A stretch of DNA of 64,000 bases from Oscillospiraceae bacterium. Its GTDB lineage: Bacteria > Bacillota > Clostridia > Oscillospirales > Ruminococcaceae. Each line of letters opens with the position of its first letter. Positions within the stretch are counted from its first letter, which is position 1. Shown piece by piece: positions 8,611 through 16,353 of the stretch. Location of the stretch: the NCBI GenBank assembly GCA_022835495.1, contig BQOK01000001.1, positions 1,426,001-1,490,000 on the forward strand, given 5' to 3'. Position numbers and translations under genes: made by a program. The notes under the pieces are model-generated. The model was given only the letters and a program-made list of their open reading frames with translations, was not told the DNA's origin and made no database searches.

Positions 8611-9099
8611 ATGGAAGACCCCATGGTCCTGCCCCTGCGTTTTTTTGCAGCCATGGACCGGATGCGCCGGGCCTGGGGCGAGGTGACCCCCTGCCCGGAG
8701 CTGAGCAAATCGCAGTTCAGCACGCTGCTCACCCTGCGCCACGGCGGCAGAGAGCCGGTGAACCGGGAAAAACGGGCCCCCTTTACCCCCATGACCCTGT
8801 CGGAGCTGGCGGCGGCGATGGAGCAGAGCATGCCCGCCGTGAGCCAGCGCATTACCCGCCTGGAAGCCACCGGGTATGTGGAGCGGCGCCAGGATGAAAA
8901 AGACAAGCGGACGACCTGGATCCGGCTGACCCCCCAGGGGCTGGAGCTGCTGGAATGCGCCCGGCAGGAGATGATGTGCCGGATGAACGAGCTGGTGCGG
9001 CAGCTGGGGGAGGAGGAGCTGGAAACCCTGTTCCGGCTGCTGGACAAACTGGCCGCCGCGCTGGAAGCGGGCGCTGCGGCGCCCCGGCAGGGGCCGTGA
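8611..9099 (+). CDS. MarR family transcriptional regulator
   Basis: 162 residues with an all-helical dimerisation part and a central winged helix. The recognition region reads LSELAAAMEQSMPAVSQRI, and the wing is VERRQDEKDKR, where the acidic-basic D-x-R pattern is typical of MarR. GGAGAGGAGAAG precedes the ATG. It is the first gene of a three-gene operon with two ABC exporter halves, the standard layout in which a MarR repressor senses a toxic compound and derepresses its exporter. The 7-bp inverted repeat upstream is the likely operator. Ligand unknown. Confidence 0.93.
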   Translation: MEDPMVLPLRFFAAMDRMRRAWGEVTPCPELSKSQFSTLLTLRHGGREPVNREKRAPFTPMTLSELAAAMEQSMPAVSQRITRLEATGYVERRQDEKDKRTTWIRLTPQGLELLECARQEMMCRMNELVRQLGEEELETLFRLLDKLAAALEAGAAAPRQGP

Positions 9100-9157
9100 C
9101 TTTTTGGGCCGCGGGGCGGCCCGCTTTATTTCCAATGAAAAGGAGAACAAGACCACA

Positions 9158-11380
9158 ATGCTCAAACTCAAGCGATATTTGAAACCCTACCTGGGGCTGC
9201 TTGCAGCCGCGGTGGTGTTTTTATTCGGGCAGGCGATGCTGGAGCTCACCCTGCCCAACTACATGAGCGACATTGTAAATGTGGGCCTGCAGCAGGGCGG
9301 CATTACCCAGGCGGCCCCGGAGGCCATCAATGCGCAGGGTATGGCCATGATGCAGACCTTTATGAGCGAAAGCGACCGGGCGGCGGTGGACGCGGCCTAT
9401 GAGCCCTTTGCGGGCAGCGCCGACGCGGACCGGCTGCAGAAAAAATACCCCGGCCTTGCCGGGGAGGATCTGGTGCTTGGCGCAGACGCGCAGGAGAGCG
9501 GCGCGAACGCCGCTTTTTCCCGCGCCTCGTACGCGCTGGTAAATGTGCTCAAGGAGCTGAGCGCCGCAGGGGAGGGGGACGCCGCCCAGGCGGGAGAGAC
9601 CTCCGGCGGCTCGATTGACCCGGCCGTGATGGGGCGGCTGGCGGCGGCGCTGCAGCAGCCCCAGACGGCGGCGCTGGTGGAGAAAGCGGTGCAGCAGGCC
9701 GCCGTGACGCCGGACAGCATGCTGAGCCAGACCGGGATGGTGTTTACCAAGACCTTTTACCAGCAGCTTGGGGCGGACACCGACGCCATGCAGACCAGCT
9801 ATATCTGGAAGGTGGGCCTGAAAATGCTGGGCCTTACCCTGCTGCTCACCGCGTGCGCCATCAGTGCGGGCTTTTGCCTGGCACGGCTGGGCGCCGGGGT
9901 CGGGCGGGATCTGCGGCGGGATGTGTTCCACCAGGTGACCTATTTCAACAACAGCGAGATGGACCAGTTTTCCAGCGCAAGCCTGATCACCCGCACCACC
10001 AACGATATTACGCAGGTGCAGAACTTTTTGAGCATGGGCCTGCGCATGCTGTGCTTTGCGCCCATTATGGGCGTGGGCGGGCTGATTATGGGCCTTTCGA
10101 AATGCCTGAGCCTTGCATGGGTGCTGGGGCTGGCGCTGGTGCTGATGCTGGGGCTGATCCTGGTGCTGTTCAGCGTGGCGCTGCCCCGCTTTAAAAAGAT
10201 GCAGCATTTTATCGACCGGCTGAACCTGGTGAGCCGGGAGGAGCTTTCCGGCCTGATGGTGGTGCGCGCCTTTGCGAACCAGCCCTTTATGCAAAAGCGG
10301 TTTGACGGGGCGAACCGGGACCTGACCTACAACACCCTGTTTGTGAACCGCAGCATGGCCACCATGATGCCGGCTATGATGCTGGTGATGAACGGCATCA
10401 GCCTGCTGATCGTGTGGTTCGGCGGCAAGCAGATTGCCGCCAGCAGCCTGCAGGTGGGCGATATGATGGCCTTTATCCAGTATGCCATGCAGGTGATCAT
10501 GAGCTTTTTGTTCATCAGCATGATGTTTATTATGGTGCCCCGGGCCAGCGTGTCTGCCGAGCGCATCAATGAGGTGCTGAGCACCGAGAACGGCGTGGCC
10601 GACCCCGCGCAGCCCGCCCGCCTGCCCAACCCGGTCAAGGGTGTGGTGGAGTTCAAGGACGTGGCCTTCCGCTACGAGGGCGCGGACGCCAATGTGCTGG
10701 AGCACATCAGCTTTACCGCGCGGCCGGGCCAGACCACCGCGTTTATCGGCAGCACCGGCAGCGGCAAATCCACCCTGATCAACCTGATCCCCCGCTTTTA
10801 CGACGCCACCGAGGGCACCGTGACGGTGGACGGGGTGAATGTAAAGGAGCTGAGCCAGCAGGAGCTGCGGGCCGCCATTGGCTATGTGCCGCAGAAGGGC
10901 CTTTTGTTCAGCGGGACCATTGCGTCCAACCTGCGCTACGGGGACGAGAACGCCAGCGACGAGGCCCTGACCGAGAGCGCCGCGGTGGCCCAGGCCACCG
11001 AGTTCATCGACCAGCTGGACCAGGGCATGGCCACCGAGATCAGCCAGGGCGGCACCAATGTGTCCGGCGGGCAGCGGCAGCGGCTTTCGATTGCGCGGGC
11101 GCTGGTGAAAAAGGCCCCTGTGTATATTTTTGACGATACCTTTTCCGCCCTGGACTTTAAAACGGACGCGGCCCTGCGCAAGGCGCTGAAGGGCTACACC
11201 GAGCAGTCCACCGTTTTGATCGTGGCGCAGCGGGTTTCGACCATTATGCACGCCGAGCAGATCGTGGTGTTGGACGAGGGGCGCATTGTGGGCATCGGCA
11301 CCCACGAGGAGCTGCTTGCAAATTGCAAGGAGTACCGCGAGATCGCCGAAAGTCAGCTTTCAAAGGAGGAATTGGCATAA
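9158..11380 (+). CDS. ABC exporter half, degenerate-site subunit, with large extracellular insert
   Basis: 740 residues starting MLKLKRYLKP; AAGGAG lies 12 nt upstream. Membrane domain with six helices, then a nucleotide-binding domain. Walker A is GSTGSGKST and the signature VSGGQRQR is canonical, but Walker B ends IFDD rather than DE, and the H-loop reads VAQRVST with Gln for His. This subunit therefore supplies the degenerate ATP site of a heterodimer. Between the first two helices is an insert of about 170 residues, hydrophilic and Ala/Asp/Glu rich, presumably outside the cell, as in BmrCD-type exporters. The stop overlaps the start of the next gene by one base. Substrate unknown; probably a drug or peptide. 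Confidence 0.93.
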   Translation: MLKLKRYLKPYLGLLAAAVVFLFGQAMLELTLPNYMSDIVNVGLQQGGITQAAPEAINAQGMAMMQTFMSESDRAAVDAAYEPFAGSADADRLQKKYPGLAGEDLVLGADAQESGANAAFSRASYALVNVLKELSAAGEGDAAQAGETSGGSIDPAVMGRLAAALQQPQTAALVEKAVQQAAVTPDSMLSQTGMVFTKTFYQQLGADTDAMQTSYIWKVGLKMLGLTLLLTACAISAGFCLARLGAGVGRDLRRDVFHQVTYFNNSEMDQFSSASLITRTTNDITQVQNFLSMGLRMLCFAPIMGVGGLIMGLSKCLSLAWVLGLALVLMLGLILVLFSVALPRFKKMQHFIDRLNLVSREELSGLMVVRAFANQPFMQKRFDGANRDLTYNTLFVNRSMATMMPAMMLVMNGISLLIVWFGGKQIAASSLQVGDMMAFIQYAMQVIMSFLFISMMFIMVPRASVSAERINEVLSTENGVADPAQPARLPNPVKGVVEFKDVAFRYEGADANVLEHISFTARPGQTTAFIGSTGSGKSTLINLIPRFYDATEGTVTVDGVNVKELSQQELRAAIGYVPQKGLLFSGTIASNLRYGDENASDEALTESAAVAQATEFIDQLDQGMATEISQGGTNVSGGQRQRLSIARALVKKAPVYIFDDTFSALDFKTDAALRKALKGYTEQSTVLIVAQRVSTIMHAEQIVVLDEGRIVGIGTHEELLANCKEYREIAESQLSKEELA

Positions 11381-13209
11381 TGGCAGGACCGAGAGGCGGC
11401 GGGCACGGCCCCCGCGGTATGATGCCCGGCGAAAAAGCCAAGGACTTCAAGGGCACCATGAAAAAGCTGCTGGGCTACATGAAACGCTTTTTGCCCGGCA
11501 TTATCCTGGTGCTGGTCTGCGCCGCGGCGAGCACGATCTTTTCGATCTTTGGCCCCAAGATCCTGGGGCAGGCGACCACCAAGCTGTTCGAGGGGCTGCT
11601 GGCCATGCTGACCGGCACCGGCGGCATCGACTTTGGCGCCATTGGGCAGATCCTGCTGTTTTTGGCGGGGCTGTATGTGATAAGCGCGCTGCTGAGCTAT
11701 GTGCAGGGCTGGGTGATGGCAGGCGTTGCCACCAAGCTAAGCTATTCCATGCGCAAAGACATCAGCAGCAAGATCGACCGGCTGCCCCTGGCCTATTTTG
11801 ACCGGGTGCAGAGCGGCGAGGTGCTGAGCCGGATCACCAACGATGTGGACACGGTGACCCAGACATTGAACCAGAGCCTTTCACAGATCGTGACCAGCGT
11901 AACCATGATGATCGGCGTGCTGGTGATGATGCTGACCATCAGCCCGGTTATGACCCTGGTGGCGCTGTGCATCCTGCCGCTGAGCGTGATCATTGTGAGC
12001 GTGGTGGTGAAAAAGAGCCAGCCGTTCTTCCGCCGCCAGCAGGAATACCTGGGCCACGTGAACGGCCATGTGGAGGAGATGTACGGCGGGCATGTGGTGG
12101 TGACCGCCTTCAACGGCCAGGAAAAGAGCATTGAGAATTTTAACGGGCTGAACGACAACCTGTACCACGCGGCCTGGAAGAGCCAGTTTTTATCCGGCAT
12201 GATGATGCCCCTGATGAACTTTGTGAGCAATTTGGGGTATGTGGGCATCTGTGTGCTGGGCGGTTTTTTGACCCTGAACGGTTCCATCACGGTGGGCGAT
12301 ATCCAGGCGTTCACCCAGTATGTGCGCAACTTTACCCAGCCCATTACCCAGATCGCAAACATCTCCAATGTGCTGCAGCAGACCGCCGCGGCTGCCGAGC
12401 GGGTGTTCGCCTTTTTGGATGAGGCGGAAGAACCCGCCGACCCCGCACAGAAGGTGGATCCCGCCGAGATCGACGGCTCGGTCTACTTTGCCCATGTGCA
12501 CTTTGGCTACGTGCCGGAAAAGACCATAATCAACGATTTTTCGGCGGTGATCGAGCCGGGCACCCAGGTGGCCATCGTGGGCCCCACCGGCGCGGGCAAG
12601 ACCACCATGGTGAAGCTGCTGATGCGTTTTTACGACGTGAGCAGCGGTGCCATTTTGCTGAACGGCTACGATGTGCGGCAGTTTAGCCGCAGTGAGCTGC
12701 GCGATTCGTTTGGGATGGTGCTGCAGGACACCTGGCTGTACAACGGCACCATTCGGGAGAATATCCGGTTTGGCCGGCTTGGAGCCACCGACGACGAGGT
12801 GCTGGCCGCGGCAAAGGCCGCACAGGTGGATCACTTTGTGCGCACCCTGCCCCAGGGCTACGACACGGTGCTGAACGAAGAGGCCAGCAATATCAGCCAG
12901 GGGCAAAAACAGCTGCTGACCATTGCCCGCACCATTATCTCGGACCCGAAAATCCTGATCCTGGACGAGGCGACCTCCAGCGTGGATACCCGCACGGAGC
13001 TGCTGATCCAGCGGGCCATGGATAAACTTACCGAGGGACGCACCAGCTTTATCATTGCGCACCGCCTTTCCACCATACGGGGGGCGGACCTGATCCTGGT
13101 GATGCGGGACGGCGATATTGTGGAGACCGGCAACCACGAAGAGCTGCTGGCAAAGGGCGGGTTCTACGCCGCGCTTTACCAAAGCCAGTTTGCCGATATG
13201 AGCGAATAA
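11380..13209 (+). CDS. ABC exporter half, catalytic-site subunit
   Basis: 609 residues from MAGPRGGGHG. AAAGGAGG lies within the end of the previous gene and TAATG gives translational coupling. Six-helix membrane domain and nucleotide-binding domain with Walker A GPTGAGKTT, Walker B LILDEATSS with catalytic Glu, and IIAHRLST with the switch His. Its signature is NISQGQKQ, off consensus. Paired with the first subunit's canonical signature it makes one competent ATP site and one weak one, the asymmetric arrangement of BmrC/BmrD-type multidrug exporters. The Gly/Arg/Met-rich N-terminus is unusual. A strong terminator follows. Confidence 0.94.
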   Translation: MAGPRGGGHGPRGMMPGEKAKDFKGTMKKLLGYMKRFLPGIILVLVCAAASTIFSIFGPKILGQATTKLFEGLLAMLTGTGGIDFGAIGQILLFLAGLYVISALLSYVQGWVMAGVATKLSYSMRKDISSKIDRLPLAYFDRVQSGEVLSRITNDVDTVTQTLNQSLSQIVTSVTMMIGVLVMMLTISPVMTLVALCILPLSVIIVSVVVKKSQPFFRRQQEYLGHVNGHVEEMYGGHVVVTAFNGQEKSIENFNGLNDNLYHAAWKSQFLSGMMMPLMNFVSNLGYVGICVLGGFLTLNGSITVGDIQAFTQYVRNFTQPITQIANISNVLQQTAAAAERVFAFLDEAEEPADPAQKVDPAEIDGSVYFAHVHFGYVPEKTIINDFSAVIEPGTQVAIVGPTGAGKTTMVKLLMRFYDVSSGAILLNGYDVRQFSRSELRDSFGMVLQDTWLYNGTIRENIRFGRLGATDDEVLAAAKAAQVDHFVRTLPQGYDTVLNEEASNISQGQKQLLTIARTIISDPKILILDEATSSVDTRTELLIQRAMDKLTEGRTSFIIAHRLSTIRGADLILVMRDGDIVETGNHEELLAKGGFYAALYQSQFADMSE

Positions 13210-13234
13210 GCGGCCCTTTGAGGCCGTACACTAA

Positions 13235-13272
13235 GAAGGCAGGGGAGCGATTCCCCTGCCTTCGCCTTTTTT
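13235..13272 (+). terminator. Terminator of the marR-ABC operon
   Basis: GAAGGCAGGGGA pairs with TCCCCTGCCTTC around GCGAT and is followed by GCCTTTTTT. Confidence 0.85.
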
Positions 13273-13327
13273 AAAACCCGGACGGCGCGCTGTGTAAAAG
13301 AAAAAAGCAAAAAAATTGAGGAGAGTC

Positions 13328-13387
13328 TTGACAAATATAACTGTAACATGTATTATTACAGTATAAACTGTATTGAATGAAGTAACA
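13328..13387 (+). promoter_or_regulatory. Thioredoxin operon promoter with overlapping dyads
   Basis: TTGACA (13328-13333), 17 bp, TATTAT (13351-13356). CTGTAA-N9-TTACAG (13341-13361) spans the -10, and TACAGT-ATAA-ACTGTA (13357-13372) overlaps the start site. A further GTAACAG lies at 13381-13387. Four copies of a TGTAA/TTACA-type half site imply repression by an unidentified factor. Confidence 0.7.
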
Positions 13388-13420
13388 GTAAAAATAAACA
13401 GAAAAAGAAAGGAAACAATC

Positions 13421-13747
13421 ATGGCTGTTTTGAATGTGAACCAGGAAAATTTTGAGCGGGAGGTGCTGGGTGCGGCCCAGCCTGTGCTGGTGGATTTTTG
13501 GGCGCCCTGGTGCGGCTACTGCCGGCGGCTTGCCCCGGTGGTGGAGCGGCTGGAAAAACAGTGGGCCAGCAAGCTGCTGGTGGCAAAACTGGACATTGAC
13601 GAGGCGCCCGCCCTGGCCGAGCGATATGGGATAGACACCATTCCCACCCTGCTCGTGTTCCAGGGCGGCAAGGCCGGCGAACCGCTGGTGAACCCCGGCT
13701 CGATGGCCCAGATCGAGGCCTGGCTGGCCGAGGGCGGCGTGGAATAA
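13421..13747 (+). CDS. trxA: Thioredoxin with CGYC active site
   Basis: 108 residues, standard thioredoxin size. The start MAVLNVNQ is set by AAAGGAA; the upstream ATG lies in the operator. Active site WCGYC has Cys at 31 and 34, where canonical thioredoxin has WCGPC. The cis-proline loop is IPTLLVF. Replacing Pro with Tyr generally shifts the redox potential, so it may serve a specialised thiol-exchange role. It is cotranscribed with trxB, which presumably reduces it with NADPH; between them lies a dehydrogenase remnant. Confidence 0.95.
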   Translation: MAVLNVNQENFEREVLGAAQPVLVDFWAPWCGYCRRLAPVVERLEKQWASKLLVAKLDIDEAPALAERYGIDTIPTLLVFQGGKAGEPLVNPGSMAQIEAWLAEGGVE

Positions 13748-13760
13748 ACGGGCGGCCGGG

Positions 13761-13841
13761 GCATACGTATGTCTGGCGATAGACGACGCTTCGTTTACCA
13801 CGGGAACCATTCTGCACGTGGACGGCGGCATCGTGATGTGA
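13761..13841 (+). pseudogene. C-terminal remnant of a short-chain dehydrogenase (SDR)
   Basis: Read in frame from 13761, 26 codons and a TGA encode AYVCLAIDDASF followed by TTGTILHVDGGIVM. DDASFxTGxxLxVDGG is the hallmark C-terminal signature of FabG-like SDR enzymes. No start codon, cofactor motif or catalytic YxxxK exists upstream; trxA ends at 13747. So this is the surviving tail of a gene whose body has been deleted from between trxA and trxB. GAGGAGG just after its stop serves trxB. Confidence 0.8.
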
Positions 13842-13854
13842 GGAGGGAAATGAG

Positions 13855-14778
13855 ATGGAAGAAAAAATCTATGACACGGTGGTAATCGGCGGCGGGCCGG
13901 GGGGATATACCGCGGCGCTTTACTGCGCGCGCAGCGGGCTGAGCGTGGCGGTGCTGGAAAAGCTGGCCCCCGGCGGGCAGATGGCCACCACCGGCCAGGT
14001 GGACAATTACCCGGGCTTTGAAGATGGTGTGGACGGTTTTGAACTGGGCGAAAAGATGCAGCGGGGGGCGGAGCGCTTTGGCGCGGCGACCCTGTACGAC
14101 GAGGTGACCGGGGCGGACCTGGCGGCCCAGCCCAAACGCATTGAAACGACTGGCGGCACGCTGCTTGCCCGGACCGTGGTGGCGGCCACCGGCGCCTCGC
14201 CCCGGGAGCTGGGCCTGCCCGACGAGGCCGCCCTGCGGGGCCGCGGCGTTGCGTACTGCGCGGCCTGCGACGGCATGATGTACAAGGACAAGACGGTGGT
14301 GGTGGCGGGCGGCGGCAACAGCGCCGTGGCCGACGCGCTGCTGCTGGCAAAGCTTTGCAAAAAGGTGTACCTGGTGCACCGGCGCGACACACTGCGCGCC
14401 TCCCGCGTGTATTTGGAGCCGCTGAAAAGCAGCGGGGTGGAGTTTATCTGGAACAGCCGTGTGGCGGGCCTTGTGCACGAAAAAAAGCTGACCGGCGTGG
14501 AGCTGGAGGACGTGCGCACCGGCGAGCGGCGCACCCTTGCCTGCGAGGGGCTGTTCGTGGCAATCGGCCGGGTGCCGGACACCGGGCTGCTGCGCGGCCA
14601 GGTGGAATTGGACGCACAGGGGTATGTGAAGGCGGACGAGACCACCCGCACCAGCCTTCCGGGCGTATTTGCGGTGGGCGACGTGCGCACAAAGCCCCTG
14701 CGGCAGATCGTTACGGCCGCGGCAGACGGGGCGGTGGCCTCGAAATACATCGAGGATTTTTTGGCGCAGATGGAATAA
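13855..14778 (+). CDS. trxB: Thioredoxin reductase (NADPH, FAD)
   Basis: 307 residues, typical low-molecular-weight form. FAD-binding VIGGGPGG at 10-17, redox pair CAAC at 135-138, NADPH-binding GGGNSAV, the HRRD phosphate contact, and a C-terminal FAD segment GVFAVGDVR. It transfers electrons from NADPH to the thioredoxin encoded upstream. GAGGAGGG precedes the ATG. The gene ends at a strong terminator, which also marks the edge of the AT-rich island. Confidence 0.96.
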   Translation: MEEKIYDTVVIGGGPGGYTAALYCARSGLSVAVLEKLAPGGQMATTGQVDNYPGFEDGVDGFELGEKMQRGAERFGAATLYDEVTGADLAAQPKRIETTGGTLLARTVVAATGASPRELGLPDEAALRGRGVAYCAACDGMMYKDKTVVVAGGGNSAVADALLLAKLCKKVYLVHRRDTLRASRVYLEPLKSSGVEFIWNSRVAGLVHEKKLTGVELEDVRTGERRTLACEGLFVAIGRVPDTGLLRGQVELDAQGYVKADETTRTSLPGVFAVGDVRTKPLRQIVTAAADGAVASKYIEDFLAQME

Positions 14779-14784
14779 AGGAAA

Positions 14785-14816
14785 AGCGGCCTTCGGCAAA
14801 GCGAAGGCCGCTTTTT
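14785..14816 (+). terminator. Terminator after trxB
   Basis: AGCGGCCTTCG pairs with CGAAGGCCGCT around GCAAAG, followed by TTTTTG. Confidence 0.88.
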
Positions 14817-15111
14817 GCAGATGCGCGCCGGTTGACGAAGCTCCGCCCCTTTTTTGGGCGGGGAACCAAGAGCGGTGTTCCTTTAAAGCGGCATAACCTG
14901 TAACAGCATGGTTTTGTAAAGCTGGGCATCGCGAAATACAAAATCGGCAAACGTTAAATTGTACTTCAAAATGCGGAACAATTCTATATTTTCTTCCGTG
15001 TGACTTCAATTCGCAAAGTAAAACGGGCTGTTATAAAACGGTGTAGAATATTCTACACCGTTTTATAAGTTACAGCAAAGTTTTAGTCACTTCACTAGAA
15101 AGATTGTTTGT
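14817..15111. other. Non-coding border of the AT-rich island
   Basis: I see no gene in these 295 bases. Composition shifts from GC-rich to AT-rich at about 14,890. The stretch ends in a long perfect palindrome. No direct repeat or att-like sequence is evident by eye. Confidence 0.6.
15031..15068. terminator. 38-bp perfect palindrome, likely bidirectional terminator
   Basis: TTATAAAACGGTGTAGAAT is followed directly by its exact reverse complement. The stem has a GC core and A/T-rich ends (AAAA upstream, TTTTAT downstream), so it can end transcripts in both directions. It lies 44 bp after the lipoprotein gene stop at the island edge. Confidence 0.75.
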
Positions 15112-15588
15112 TTAGGTCGAAAGGTATTCCGCTCCGATTATTTTTGCTACTTCTTTGCCGCTTACTACATCAAAAGTTATTTCAGAGTCTTTAAGCACCG
15201 CTTTTTTTCCTTCCGCAGATAATGATTCTAATGTTTCGTATATATTTGCTATATCAAGAAAGTTGCTAGAGTCACTATCCCAATATACAGTATCCATACC
15301 TGGTGCTATCATGATTTCAATAGTATGTTTTCCGTTATATGCGCCATATCCGTTTTTAGCATCGCATCTCATGGAAATAACCTGTGAATCATTGGCGAAA
15401 TTTTCTACGATAATATCTCCATATATTCGCATGGAAGCTGGGTCTTTCAAGTCGTTTTTATAAACATTGATTGCGTCGATATATTCTGACGGCACTTTCC
15501 CGGCGCAAGAAGAAAGTCCCATAAGTAATATTATCATTGTCAGAATACAAACTAGTTTTGTTGTGGTTGCTTTCATTTTGCACTTCAC
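15112..15588 (-). CDS. Putative lipoprotein of unknown function
   Basis: 158 residues. GTG at 15588 is preferred because GGAGAGG lies 6 nt upstream; the in-frame ATGs at 15603 and 15576 are worse placed. The N-terminus has Lys residues, a hydrophobic stretch VCILTMIILLMG and lipobox LSSC, after which the mature protein would be lipid-anchored. The remaining ~130 residues look like a small secreted beta-rich domain (YGAYNGKHTIEIMI). AT-rich codon use contrasts with the core genome. It lies 90 bp downstream of the membrane protein gene and may share its transcript. Confidence 0.75.
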   Translation of the reverse strand: MKCKMKATTTKLVCILTMIILLMGLSSCAGKVPSEYIDAINVYKNDLKDPASMRIYGDIIVENFANDSQVISMRCDAKNGYGAYNGKHTIEIMIAPGMDTVYWDSDSSNFLDIANIYETLESLSAEGKKAVLKDSEITFDVVSGKEVAKIIGAEYLST

Positions 15589-15678
15589 TTTTCGCCTCTC
15601 CATTCTAATTTATAGATATGCTTTTACAGTGGTAATTTCTGTGTTTCGACAACGAGATTTTTAGTTACCCTATAAATA

Positions 15679-16335
15679 TTAATCATCATAATGAACAAAC
15701 AAACCTGATTCGGCCACATAGTCATGCCACCATATATATATTCGCTGAATTTCAAATCCCGATAAATCGTATTTTTTGCTCAACACATTTTGCGCATATT
15801 TTTCAACTTGGTTTGTACTCATATCAAGAGCATGTTCATATGCTATATCAGCATAATCATTCCATATTTCTTCTGCCAATGTAAAATAATTGGAAAAGTC
15901 AGATGCCATTTGTCCCGAATCTTTATAATCTTCTACTTCTAGGCTAATTGCATCAAGTAAAAAATCTTCTAATTCTTTAAACGGGATTTGTTTCATCTTT
16001 GAATGTGCTTCTAACACTTTTTGGTATTTTTCCTCATTTTCTTGTGCTTTAATCGCTGAATAACTTGCCTCATAAAAAACCGAAGTATCTTTATAATTCC
16101 TTATTTCGGCACGACTTATAATATGTAAAACTTCTTGATAATTATTGGCCTCAAAATACTCTTTCATCAGTATATAATTTTTTTCGCAACGCACACTCGA
16201 AATAATCCATAGAACTATTATACCGGCAAACAATATGGAAGGTATAACAGCAAAAATTATTTTTTTTCTTTTTTCTTTACGCTCTTTAAATAAAACTTCT
16301 GAATTTTCCAATTCAACATTTTCAGTTTCAGACAT
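15679..16335 (-). CDS. Single-pass membrane protein of unknown function
   Basis: 218 residues. TAGGAGGG precedes the ATG. Residues 1-26 are charged and cytoplasmic, about 27-47 form one transmembrane helix (FAVIPSILFAGIIVLWI), and the rest is an outward, helix-rich, acidic domain suggestive of tetratricopeptide-like repeats. Codon use is AT-rich. Only 18 bp separate it from the upstream transposase gene, whose stop almost abuts this ribosome site, so the two appear cotranscribed. No family recognised. Confidence 0.75.
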   Translation of the reverse strand: MSETENVELENSEVLFKERKEKRKKIIFAVIPSILFAGIIVLWIISSVRCEKNYILMKEYFEANNYQEVLHIISRAEIRNYKDTSVFYEASYSAIKAQENEEKYQKVLEAHSKMKQIPFKELEDFLLDAISLEVEDYKDSGQMASDFSNYFTLAEEIWNDYADIAYEHALDMSTNQVEKYAQNVLSKKYDLSGFEIQRIYIWWHDYVAESGLFVHYDD

Positions 16336-16353
16336 TCAATATCCCTCCTAAAC

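Noticed and set aside
9221-11305. 694-codon open frame antisense to the first ABC subunit
   Set aside because: Same cause: the sense strand has Walker A, signature and membrane helices, while the antisense product is low-complexity His/Gln/Gly sequence.
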